Made by a program: the position numbers and the translations under genes | Shown here: positions 46,773-54,671 of the stretch, piece after piece | Numbering within the stretch: the stretch's first letter is position 1 | How the letters are laid out: the number at the start of each line of letters is the position of its first letter | Source: Burkholderiales bacterium | GTDB lineage: Bacteria > Pseudomonadota > Gammaproteobacteria > Burkholderiales > SG8-41 | NCBI GenBank assembly: GCA_030684405.1 | Contig: JAUXYA010000018.1 | Location: 1 to 64,000 of the forward strand | DNA: 64,000 nucleotides | Direction of reading: 5' to 3' | The notes under the pieces: generated by a model | The model's database searches: none | Seen by the model: only the letters and a program-made list of their open reading frames with translations | Told to the model about the DNA's origin: nothing

Positions 46773-46861
46773 CGGCGGCGCCATTCCAGACTGTGAACGC
46801 ACTCGCTTGCGCCCGTAAGCCCCGGGCGTAAAATTCGGCAAGACCCCATGGAGGAACGACG

Positions 46862-47638
46862 ATGAATGCACCCGCGATCAAGATCAACAAGCCTGTCCGC
46901 GAGCAGGTGAGCAAGGAAGAATGGGAAGCCCGAGTCAACCTCGCCGCCTGCTACCGGCTGATGGCCGAATACGGCATGGTAGAGATGGTGGCCAACCACA
47001 TTTCGGTACGGGTACCGGGCACCCACAATGAGTTCCTGATCAACCCCTACGGCATGCTCTACGAGGAAATGACCGCCTCCTCGATGCTGAAAATCGACCT
47101 CGAGGGTAATGTGCTGTTCAATGCCACCGAATACGGTGTCAACCAGGCCGGCTTCGTGATCCACAGTGCCGTGCACGCGGCCCGCCACGACGTCGAGTGC
47201 ATCATTCACACCCACACGCTTCCTGGAATGGCTGTGTCTGCGATGAAATGCGGGATCATGCCGATCGCGCAGTCATCGATGCGCTTCCTCGACATTGCCT
47301 ACCACGACTACGAAGGCGTCGCCCTGCGCCTCGAGGAGCGGGAGCGCCTGGTTGCCAACCTCGGCAACCGCGAAGCGATGGTTCTGCGCAACCACGGTCT
47401 GCTGACCGTGGGCGCGAGCATTGCAGAGTGCTTCAACAACATGTTCCGCCTCGAGCGTGCCTGCGAACTGCAGGTGATGGCGCTGTCCTGCAACACCGAA
47501 CTGCAACTGCCGCCGCAGGAAGTCACCCAATACACCAACAACATGATGCTCCCCGGCGTGCGCCGCCGCTTCGGCCTGCTCGAATGGCCGGCGCTGTTGC
47601 GCAAGCTCGACCGCATCGATCCCTCGTACCGCGACTGA
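46862..47638 (+). CDS. Class II aldolase/adducin-family protein
   Basis: A 258-residue class II aldolase family protein: RVNLAACYRLMAEYGMVEMVANHISVRVPG, FLINPYGMLYEEMTASSMLKIDLEG, the metal-ligand histidines in CIIHTHTLPGMAVSA and LRNHGLLTVG. Members are aldolases, epimerases or decarboxylases; the animal relative is adducin. A strong GGAGGAACGACG ribosome site supports the start. It is the last gene of the three-gene unit and is followed by an intrinsic terminator, so it should act on the same carbon compound as the two upstream proteins. Confidence 0.85.
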   Translation: MNAPAIKINKPVREQVSKEEWEARVNLAACYRLMAEYGMVEMVANHISVRVPGTHNEFLINPYGMLYEEMTASSMLKIDLEGNVLFNATEYGVNQAGFVIHSAVHAARHDVECIIHTHTLPGMAVSAMKCGIMPIAQSSMRFLDIAYHDYEGVALRLEERERLVANLGNREAMVLRNHGLLTVGASIAECFNNMFRLERACELQVMALSCNTELQLPPQEVTQYTNNMMLPGVRRRFGLLEWPALLRKLDRIDPSYRD

Positions 47639-47718
47639 GCCGCGTGTCGGTGATCCGCCTCAAAACAGGTTTACCGATCAAACAAAACGATTAGCCGATT
47701 GTAGTTGAAGCTGTTGAG

Positions 47719-47747
47719 ACACCCGATGCACCGCATCGGGTGTTTTT
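47719..47747 (+). terminator. Rho-independent terminator of the ComA-TcuA-aldolase unit
   Basis: An eleven-base perfect stem ACACCCGATGC/GCATCGGGTGT with a three-base loop ACC, then TTTTT. The clearest plus-strand terminator in the window. Confidence 0.92.
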
Positions 47748-47763
47748 ATTGAAGTGACCATGT

Positions 47764-48444
47764 TCAGCTGTTGACGAGAAACCACACCACTGCCGCGCAA
47801 AAAGCGAGCAGCGTAGCGGCAAGGCCGAGGCTGCGAATCTGCACATGCGCAGGTACGACACCCTGCGGTAGCTGTTTGCGGCCGGTGAACATCGGCTTGA
47901 TCAGATTTTCAGATTTCCAGAACAGGTAATAAAGTACGGCGGCGACATGCACGCTTGCGAGCACCAGTAACACATCAAAATTGTACTTGTGGATGGTCGT
48001 CAGCCAATCGCTGAGATCCTTGCTGACATGCTTGTAAAGCGGTCCCTCATAAAGGATGTCATCATTGGCAAATAGCCCCGTGCCTGCCTGAACCAGCACG
48101 CAAAGCAGGATCAGCACGACGCTGATGCCGCCCAGCGGGTTGTGCCCGGCGAACTTTGCCGCAGTTCGCGAGGGCAGTGTGCGCAGGTAGGCAATGATGG
48201 CGGAAGGACCGTAGAGGAAATCGCCGAAACGCGCGTGGGTGCTGCCGACGAAGCCCCAGAGTATCCGGAACAGAATCAGCGTCAATGCGGCGTATCCGGA
48301 ATAGAAATGCCAGTCCATCCAGTCCATTTCCGCCGACAGCCATGAGAACCCGAGCAGCAGCACCAGCATCCAGTGGAATACCCTGACCGCGACATCCCAC
48401 ACCAACACCGGCTGCCTGCCGCCATCCTCCTGCATTTGCGCCAT
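47764..48444 (-). CDS. Cytochrome b561-family membrane protein
   Basis: A 226-residue membrane protein with four transmembrane helices of the prokaryotic b561 type: VWDVAVRVFHWMLVLLLGFSWLS, WHFYSGYAALTLILFRILWGFVG, the Ni-hydrogenase b-subunit-like LGGISVVLILLCVLVQAGTGLF, and HKYNFDVLLVLASVHVAAVLYY. Histidines in helices 1, 2 and 4 can ligate haem b. It likely shuttles electrons from quinol to a periplasmic acceptor; the acceptor is not encoded next to it. The ATG at 48444 follows GAGGAGAAACACG. It ends the aas-cpdA-b561 series. Confidence 0.88.
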   Translation of the reverse strand: MAQMQEDGGRQPVLVWDVAVRVFHWMLVLLLGFSWLSAEMDWMDWHFYSGYAALTLILFRILWGFVGSTHARFGDFLYGPSAIIAYLRTLPSRTAAKFAGHNPLGGISVVLILLCVLVQAGTGLFANDDILYEGPLYKHVSKDLSDWLTTIHKYNFDVLLVLASVHVAAVLYYLFWKSENLIKPMFTGRKQLPQGVVPAHVQIRSLGLAATLLAFCAAVVWFLVNS

Positions 48445-48455
48445 CGTGTTTCTCC

Positions 48456-49250
48456 TCAAACAGTAACCGTGTGCGTGACCAGCGCCTGGCCATCCCAGTG
48501 ATGCAACTGGTACGCCGGGGCCTCCTGCAAATCGGCCTCGAAGCGCCCCGCCCCCAGCCGCAGCTTCGCCTGAAACGCGGTGCTCGGACAGACCGACAGC
48601 AACACACCCTGCCACACCCCCTGCACCCCGCGGTGCACATGGCCGCACAACACAGCCTTGACCTGGCGATGACGCGCAACGATGGCACCCAGTTGCCCTG
48701 CGTTTTCCGGAGCCACGGCGATACGATCCATCCGCGAAAAACCGGTGGCCGCCGGTGGATGATGCATGAATATCAGGGCGGGGATTGCCGGCCGATCCGC
48801 CAGCACTCTGTCGAGCCACTGCAACTGGGCCTCGTCAAGGTCGCCGCCCTCCCGCCCTTCGATCACGCTGTCCAGCGCGATTACCCGGAGTCCGCGCACG
48901 TCGCGATAAAAATGCATACGGCCGGAGCTACCCAGATAGTCGTGGTCGGCAAAGACTTGCCGCAGCGGCGCACGACGGTCGTGGTTGCCCGGCATCAGGC
49001 ACAGCGGCACTTCGAGCGCAGACAGCAGATCGCGCAATCTTGCGTATTCACCGGGCTCGCCCTGATCGACGAGGTCGCCACTCGCCACCAGCAGGTCGGG
49101 CGGCCTGTCGAGAGCACGCAGGTGACGGATGCAGCGCTCCAGTCCGCTGACGGTGTCAGTACCGAAACCGTCGCGTGCCCCAGCCACAACATGCAGGTCG
49201 GAGAACTGCGCGATCACCACAGGCCTGCCTGGAGCCGCGGCGACACTCAC
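48456..49250 (-). CDS. cpdA: Calcineurin-like phosphodiesterase (CpdA-type cAMP phosphodiesterase)
   Basis: A 264-residue metallophosphoesterase with the full set of metal motifs: QFSDLHVVAG, VASGDLVDQGEPGEY, LMPGNHDRR, LIFMHHPPAATGF and LCGHVHRGVQG. The C-terminal QGVLLSVCPSTAFQ resembles the Icc/CpdA family, which hydrolyses cAMP. A membrane adenylate cyclase and a cyclic-nucleotide-binding protein are encoded in the same window. The start is GTG, overlapping the stop of the aas-like gene by four bases. A different phosphoester substrate is possible. Confidence 0.82.
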   Translation of the reverse strand: MSVAAAPGRPVVIAQFSDLHVVAGARDGFGTDTVSGLERCIRHLRALDRPPDLLVASGDLVDQGEPGEYARLRDLLSALEVPLCLMPGNHDRRAPLRQVFADHDYLGSSGRMHFYRDVRGLRVIALDSVIEGREGGDLDEAQLQWLDRVLADRPAIPALIFMHHPPAATGFSRMDRIAVAPENAGQLGAIVARHRQVKAVLCGHVHRGVQGVWQGVLLSVCPSTAFQAKLRLGAGRFEADLQEAPAYQLHHWDGQALVTHTVTV

Positions 49251-51367
49251 AGGACCACCATATCCTTCAGGGTCACGTAGTCAATCTTGCCCGAGCCGAG
49301 CAGCGGCAGGTTGTCGACCTTGATCACCCGCCGCGCCACCGCCAGTTCCTGCGCATTGATCTGACGCGCCGCATGCTGCAGCGCGATGCGGTCGAGCGCA
49401 GGATCGGTGGTGAGCAGCACCGTGCTCTCGCCCGAGCGCGTCATTTCGACAACCGCGGCATGCTTGAATCCGGGCGAAGCGTGGTAGGCGATGGTTTCGA
49501 CGCGCTCCAGCGATACCATTTCGCCGGCGATCTTGGCGAAACGCTTGACCCGACCAAGCACGGTGACAAAACCGTCGCCATCGACGCTGACCACGTCGCC
49601 AGTGTTGTACCAGCCCTCGCCGACCTCGGAGCGCGGCGCCTGCAGCACGCCCGGCTGTTCGTGGAAAAAGTAACCCTGCATCAGGTTGGGGCCACGCACA
49701 TGGACCACCCCGCCCTGCTCGATGCCGGGCACTGGCACCACCCGGTATTCGATACCGGGCAGGAAGCGGCCCACCGTCCCTGCGCGATAGGTCAATGGCG
49801 CGTTGAAAGCCATCGCCGGGCCGCACTCGGTGGCACCGTAGCCCTCATGCACACGCAGGCCGAACTTCGAGAACCACTGCTGCGCAACCTCGGGATGCAG
49901 TTTCTCACCCCCGGAAATGACGAAGCGCATGCGGTAAAAATCGTAGGCGTGGGCCTGGCGCGCGTAATTGCCGAGAAAGGTGCTGGTGCCGAAAATATAG
50001 GTGCAATCGCGGGTATAGGCGTACTCCGGAATCACCTTGTAATGCAGCGGATTGGTGTAAAGGAACAGACGCGTCCCGGTCAGCAGCGGCATCAGCGTGC
50101 CGACCACCAGTCCGAATATGTGGTACATCGGCAGCGCATTGAGGTACTTGTCGTCAGGTCCGAAATCGATCACCGCGCGCAGCTGCGCCATCGAAGCCAG
50201 CATGCCGTCCTGCGACAGCGCGACGCCCTTGGGACGTGCCTCTGATCCTGAAGTGAACAGCACCACCGCAGTGGCCGCCGGATCCGTCTCCGGCAAGGCG
50301 CTGCGCGGATGCAGCAGCGCGCGCAGGATCCACAGCTTGTCGGCGAGCCCCATCGTCTCGCGCAGATCCTCGACGTAGACGATGCGACAGGAAGACAGCG
50401 CATCAAGCAGCGGCTGCAGGCGCGCGACCTCGACGAAGCTGCGCGAGGTGATCACCGTACGGATAGTGGCTGCCGCGCAAGCCCCGCGCACCGACTCGGC
50501 GCCGCTGGAGTAATTGAGCATTGCTGCGACACGGCCGCGGGATGCCAGGCCAAAGACCAGACAGACCGTGGCACCGATGTTCGGCATCAGCACGCCGACA
50601 CGTTCCCCCGGCTGCGTGAACTTCGCGGTGAGCCGGCCCAGCGCAAATGATCCCTTGAGCAGGTCGGCATAGGTGGTGAGTTGGCCGCGGACATCCTCGA
50701 AGATGCGGGTGCGGCGCCCGTGCAGCGCGGCGGCGTCCAGCAGCGCCCGGAACAGCGAGCGCCGCGGCTCGGCCGCCGCCATCGCCTGCTGCATGATGCC
50801 CTGCAGATGGTCGTTGATGCGTTGGCGCCGCGACCCTTCACCGGCAGCCGGCGCCGCGAAACGCTTGACGGGTAGCAGTTGCAGCGTCACCCGTGGAAAG
50901 CGCTGCCGCGGCCAGCGCAGGCCGGTTGCCGCCCAGCGCGTGTACAGCGTGCCCTGGATGCGCAGCGGAATGACATCGGCCTCGGCACGCAACGCGATGA
51001 CACCCGCAGCACCATAGACTTTCATCGTGCTGCCCGTGGTGCTTACCCGGTCCTGCGGGAACATCACCACCGGGCGTCCCGCGCGCACCGCCCGCAGCAG
51101 GCGCTTGACCGTAGCACCGCCGGAATCGCCCGGTTCTACACACTCAGTACATCGTCGCACCAATGCAGCGATGCGGTGCCCGGCCAGGGCACGTGGCAAT
51201 ACGATCAAAGGGGCACCGGGCAGGTACAACGCCACCAGCAGGGCGTCGAGCAGGGAATCGTGATTAGCCAGCACCAGCGGCCGTCCGTGGAGTAGCGCAT
51301 CGGCGTGGCCGACGACGCGCACTCGGAACAGGAGGCCCAGCAGCAGCTTCAGGATGGCGCGCAGCAT
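49247..51367 (-). CDS. Acyltransferase-AMP ligase fusion (Aas-like)
   Basis: A 706-residue protein. An N-terminal PlsC-type acyltransferase domain (about 1-190) has NHDSLLDALLVAL (H-x4-D) and PVVMFPQDRVS. It is joined to an acyl-activating AMP-ligase with VVLFTSGSEARPKGVALS, YHIFGLVVGTLMPLL, EGYGATECGPAMAFN and GWYNTGDVVSVDGDGF. E. coli Aas re-acylates lysophosphatidylethanolamine using acyl-ACP made in situ. No MFS domain (as in LplT-Aas fusions) is present. It is divergent from the RpfF gene across 327 bases, so it could activate or recycle fatty acids tied to that signal, an inference from position alone. Confidence 0.85.
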   Translation of the reverse strand: MLRAILKLLLGLLFRVRVVGHADALLHGRPLVLANHDSLLDALLVALYLPGAPLIVLPRALAGHRIAALVRRCTECVEPGDSGGATVKRLLRAVRAGRPVVMFPQDRVSTTGSTMKVYGAAGVIALRAEADVIPLRIQGTLYTRWAATGLRWPRQRFPRVTLQLLPVKRFAAPAAGEGSRRQRINDHLQGIMQQAMAAAEPRRSLFRALLDAAALHGRRTRIFEDVRGQLTTYADLLKGSFALGRLTAKFTQPGERVGVLMPNIGATVCLVFGLASRGRVAAMLNYSSGAESVRGACAAATIRTVITSRSFVEVARLQPLLDALSSCRIVYVEDLRETMGLADKLWILRALLHPRSALPETDPAATAVVLFTSGSEARPKGVALSQDGMLASMAQLRAVIDFGPDDKYLNALPMYHIFGLVVGTLMPLLTGTRLFLYTNPLHYKVIPEYAYTRDCTYIFGTSTFLGNYARQAHAYDFYRMRFVISGGEKLHPEVAQQWFSKFGLRVHEGYGATECGPAMAFNAPLTYRAGTVGRFLPGIEYRVVPVPGIEQGGVVHVRGPNLMQGYFFHEQPGVLQAPRSEVGEGWYNTGDVVSVDGDGFVTVLGRVKRFAKIAGEMVSLERVETIAYHASPGFKHAAVVEMTRSGESTVLLTTDPALDRIALQHAARQINAQELAVARRVIKVDNLPLLGSGKIDYVTLKDMVVL

Positions 51368-51694
51368 TCGTAATAACAGTACGCGTGTCGGGGGGATGTC
51401 CTAACCAGCGCATGGTTTTAACGGCTCATCCCTCGCGAGTCAAACAGTTCGACATGACCGCCACCGCGCGGATCGTCGCGGGGCGGGCCACAAGCCATGG
51501 CGTACAGCGCTGCGCATTGCTGCCATCCATGGCGGTTTGACGCCCCATCATGAATGTAACTATATGTTTTTATTTATTATTTTTAAAATCTCTCACTTTG
51601 TTAGATTTGCCGGCCAATGCATCCTGACCTTTAATCATTCTCGGGAAAGCACCGTGCTTCCCGTTCGATCAACGTCTTAACTAGGAGATACATC
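51368..51694. promoter_or_regulatory. Divergent regulatory region between the aas-like gene and rpfF
   Basis: 327 bases without a credible gene. The aas-proximal half is GC-rich and featureless. The rpfF-proximal part has an AT-rich block (51557-51590), an inverted repeat AAATCT-11-AGATTT at 51586-51608, and a hairpin at 51643-51662 (GGGAA and GCA paired to TGC and TTCCC, one bulged A). A strong ribosome site AGGAGATACATC precedes rpfF. Confidence 0.6.
51557..51583 (+). repeat. 27-bp AT-rich element also found at the narL stop
   Basis: TAACTATA followed by TGTTTTTATTTATTATTTT. The same 27 bases with two differences occur at 9878-9904, overlapping the end of narL. Confidence 0.6.
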
Positions 51695-52621
51695 ATGGAA
51701 ATGCAAGTCCCGGCAGCCGTCATCGACGTCCACCACGCCGCAGTTCGTCCGGATTTCAACGCCCACCTCGAGTTCCGCTTCTCGCCGCAACTGCACGCTC
51801 ATTTCGACCGCCAGACCCGTGCCTTGTGGTCACGCTGGACAGCGGCTCCGCGTCCCTGCTTCAATCCCGGCCTGCTCGCCGACATCCGCGCCTATTACAG
51901 CTTTGTCGCGGAAAGCGGTGGAGCGATCGATTGCGGGGACAGCAGCGAGCCGATCGATTACGTGATCCTCGCCTCCGGCATGCCCGGGGTCTTCAACCTC
52001 GGCGGGGACCTCGACCTGTTCCGCCAGAAAATCGACAACCGCGACCGCAACGCGCTGTCAACTTACGGCCGCGCCTGCATCGACGTGCTTTACCGCAACT
52101 ACGTCGGCCACGATCTACCGGTGACCACCATATCGCTGGTACAAGGCGAATGCCTGGGCGGCGGCTTCGAAGCGGCGCTGTCGAGCGACGTCATCATCGC
52201 CGAGCGGGGCTCGCGCTTCGGCTTCCCGGAAATCCTGTTCAACCTGTTCCCGGGCATGGGCGCCTACTCCTTCCTCGACCGCAAGGTGGGCCAGCGCGCA
52301 GCGGAAGCCATCATCTCCTCCGGAAAGATTTACACCGCCGAGGAAATGCGCGCTCTGGGTGTCATCGACGTGGTGGCCGAGGATGGCGAAGGCGATGCCG
52401 CAGTCAACGCGTTGATCAAGCAGCGCTCCCGTTCGCGCAACGGCATGGCCGCACTTGCCGCAGTGCGCCGCCGCGTGCACCAGATCACCTTCGAGGAGCT
52501 TGAGGACGTCGTCGGCGTCTGGGTCGACGCGGCGCTGCGCCTGACCACCCGCGACCTGAAACTGATGCAGCGGCTGGTATCGCGGCAGAACGGCCTGCAG
52601 GAACCGGCCGTGGTCCATTGA
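51695..52621 (+). CDS. rpfF: RpfF-type DSF (cis-2-unsaturated fatty acid) synthase, crotonase family
   Basis: A 308-residue crotonase-fold protein with the RpfF signature GECLGGGFEAALSSDV and GFPEILFNLFPGMGAYSFLDRKVG. The two glutamates needed for dehydratase and thioesterase action in Xanthomonas RpfF (E141 and E161) correspond to E159 and E179, with the same twenty-residue separation. RpfF converts 3-hydroxyacyl-ACP to cis-2-enoyl-ACP and releases the free acid signal. The N-terminus is about 20 residues longer than Xanthomonas RpfF. It has its own leader with a hairpin and is followed fifteen bases later by the MerR-PAS-GGDEF-EAL gene. A generic enoyl-CoA hydratase role is unlikely given the FNLFPGMGAY segment. 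Confidence 0.9.
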   Translation: MEMQVPAAVIDVHHAAVRPDFNAHLEFRFSPQLHAHFDRQTRALWSRWTAAPRPCFNPGLLADIRAYYSFVAESGGAIDCGDSSEPIDYVILASGMPGVFNLGGDLDLFRQKIDNRDRNALSTYGRACIDVLYRNYVGHDLPVTTISLVQGECLGGGFEAALSSDVIIAERGSRFGFPEILFNLFPGMGAYSFLDRKVGQRAAEAIISSGKIYTAEEMRALGVIDVVAEDGEGDAAVNALIKQRSRSRNGMAALAAVRRRVHQITFEELEDVVGVWVDAALRLTTRDLKLMQRLVSRQNGLQEPAVVH

Positions 52622-52636
52622 GCGGCGGAGAACTGC

Positions 52637-54655
52637 ATGAAAAAGCATCGCCAGAGGGGCTCTGTTACACTGCGGAAAAGGCCATCCCGGGCCCAGGGGC
52701 AAGGCAAGACCGAGGATATGTCCGAACACGAGCACTCCTACACCATGGAGCAGACATCGCGGCTGCTCGGCATCTCGGCGCAGAAGCTCCGGCGCTGGGA
52801 TGAACAGGGCATTCTCGGCGCCCTGCGTACGGAGGGAGGTCATCGCCGCTATCCCCGGGAAGTCATCGACCGTCTGGTCCAGGCCAATGGCGGCGCTTTT
52901 GCCGAGAAAACCTCCCGCGAACTGGCCAGCGTCAAGAAAACGCTAGCCGAAAAACGGCGGATCATCCAGCTTCTGATCGAAAGCGAGGGCCGTTACCGTG
53001 ATCTTGTCGAAACCTCGCACGACCTGATCTGGCAGACCGATGCCGAAGGCCGGTTTACCTATCTGAATGCCGCCGCCCACGAGATCTTCGGTCTGGCACC
53101 AAAGGATCTGATCGGGCGCTGTTTTTTCAACTTCGAGACCAACGGCGCGCATGTGCCGAACCGCCGTTTCCTGTCCACCCTGCGCCGCGGCGGTGAAGTG
53201 CAGAACCACGTCACCCACCTCACCACGGCGCGGGGCGAAGACCGCTGGATCGGCATCAATGCCCGCATTACCCGCGATGAAAGCGGACAAATGCTCGGTA
53301 TTCGGGGCACTGCCCGCGACGTCACCGAGCAGCACCTCGCGATACGGCGCGCCGAGCATGTCGCACTTCACGACGCACTGACCGACCTTCCCAACCGCAG
53401 CGCGTTGCAGCGGCAGGTCGAGGTCGCACTGCAATCCGGGCAACCCGGCGCGATCGTGATGATCGACATGGACCATTTCAAGCGCGTCAATGCGTCCTTC
53501 GGACACGGCGCCGGCGACCAGCTTGTGCTGGGCCTTGCCGGCGTACTGCGCAGCGTCGCCCGCGACCGCCACGGCGAACTGTTCCGCATCGGCGAAGACC
53601 AGTTTGCGCTGCACCTCCCCGATGCGCGCCGGGAGGAAGCCCAGGCTGCGGCGGCGATCGCGCTCGCTGCCGTTCAGAACTACCGGCTTGAATCCTCACA
53701 CAACCGCGTCATATCCAGCATCACCGCGTCAATCGGCGTGGCCCTGCACCCTCTGCACGGCGACAACTGGGCAGGCCTGCTCGCCGCGATGGATGCAGCG
53801 ACCCATCAGGCCAAGGATCAGGGCCGAAACCGTGTCACTCTGTTCAATCCTGCATCCGACGCCTTGCGGGCCAGCCACCGCCGCACCCACTGGTCACGGC
53901 TCATCGCCGAAGCTCTGGATCAGGACGAGATTGCGCTGTATGTGCAACCGGCTGTGCAACTGCGAACCGGCGTTTCCGTGCACCAGGAAATTTTCCTGCG
54001 CATTCGCGACGAGGACGGCCAGTGGGCCGAGGCGCGGCAGTTCATCGGCACCGCGGAATCGATGGGTTACGCGCCTGCGCTTGATCAGCGTGTTCTGACA
54101 CGCGTATTGACGCACATCCATGAGCAGGGCAGCCGGCAGTTGCAGCGCTACTCGATCAACCTTTCGGCAGCGTCGATCTCCGACCGCGCCTGGGTCGGAG
54201 AGTTCGTCGAGATCATGCGGGAATCCGGCGTGTCAGGCGAACGCATGGTTTTCGAACTCAGCGAAAAGGCGGCGATGGAAAACATCGACGCTACGGCGTC
54301 CTTCATCGACCAGCTGCGGCCGCTGGGTTCTCGCTTCGCCCTCGATGACTTCGGCACCGGCTTCAGCTCGTTCTATTACCTGAAGCGCTTCGAAGTCGAT
54401 TACCTCAAGATCAACGCGAGCTTCACCCAAGACCTGCACGAGAACTCGGAAAGCCGCGTGTTCATGAAAGCCGTCAACGGACTGGCCCGCGACCTGAAGC
54501 GCCAGGTAGTCGCCAAGGGCGTCGAAAATGCTGAAACACTGAAATTGCTGAAAGAGGCCGGCACACTGTACGCGCAGGGGCGTTTTCTGCAACCAGTGTC
54601 GCGCCTCGGCGAAGACGTGGCCCGACGCCGCAGCCGCGGCGCGCAGCGCGCCTGA
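52637..54655 (+). CDS. MerR-type HTH / PAS / degenerate GGDEF / degenerate EAL regulator
   Basis: 672 residues. Order: a basic N-terminal arm (1-27), a MerR-type HTH (about 35-82, YTMEQTSRLLGISAQKLRRW and GGHRRYPREVIDRL), a coiled coil (about 88-118), a PAS domain (about 117-235), GGDEF (about 240-402) and EAL (about 415-660). The GGDEF signature reads GEDQF (319-323), so cyclase activity is probably lost. In the EAL domain the signature reads EIF (E451), while N508, E540, D570, D571 and K591 are kept, but the AEGVE general-base glutamate is lysine (K627). It may bind c-di-GMP without cleaving it. The ATG at 52637 has GGAG six bases upstream; MSEHEHSY (52718) is the alternative start. It is co-transcribed with rpfF. 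Confidence 0.9.
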   Translation: MKKHRQRGSVTLRKRPSRAQGQGKTEDMSEHEHSYTMEQTSRLLGISAQKLRRWDEQGILGALRTEGGHRRYPREVIDRLVQANGGAFAEKTSRELASVKKTLAEKRRIIQLLIESEGRYRDLVETSHDLIWQTDAEGRFTYLNAAAHEIFGLAPKDLIGRCFFNFETNGAHVPNRRFLSTLRRGGEVQNHVTHLTTARGEDRWIGINARITRDESGQMLGIRGTARDVTEQHLAIRRAEHVALHDALTDLPNRSALQRQVEVALQSGQPGAIVMIDMDHFKRVNASFGHGAGDQLVLGLAGVLRSVARDRHGELFRIGEDQFALHLPDARREEAQAAAAIALAAVQNYRLESSHNRVISSITASIGVALHPLHGDNWAGLLAAMDAATHQAKDQGRNRVTLFNPASDALRASHRRTHWSRLIAEALDQDEIALYVQPAVQLRTGVSVHQEIFLRIRDEDGQWAEARQFIGTAESMGYAPALDQRVLTRVLTHIHEQGSRQLQRYSINLSAASISDRAWVGEFVEIMRESGVSGERMVFELSEKAAMENIDATASFIDQLRPLGSRFALDDFGTGFSSFYYLKRFEVDYLKINASFTQDLHENSESRVFMKAVNGLARDLKRQVVAKGVENAETLKLLKEAGTLYAQGRFLQPVSRLGEDVARRRSRGAQRA

Positions 54656-54671
54656 CACGGCGGCAGGCGTC

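Noticed and set aside
51557-51583. Reading the duplicated 27-bp AT-rich element as insertion-sequence ends
   Set aside because: No transposase, no target duplication and no inverted terminal repeats lie near either copy.
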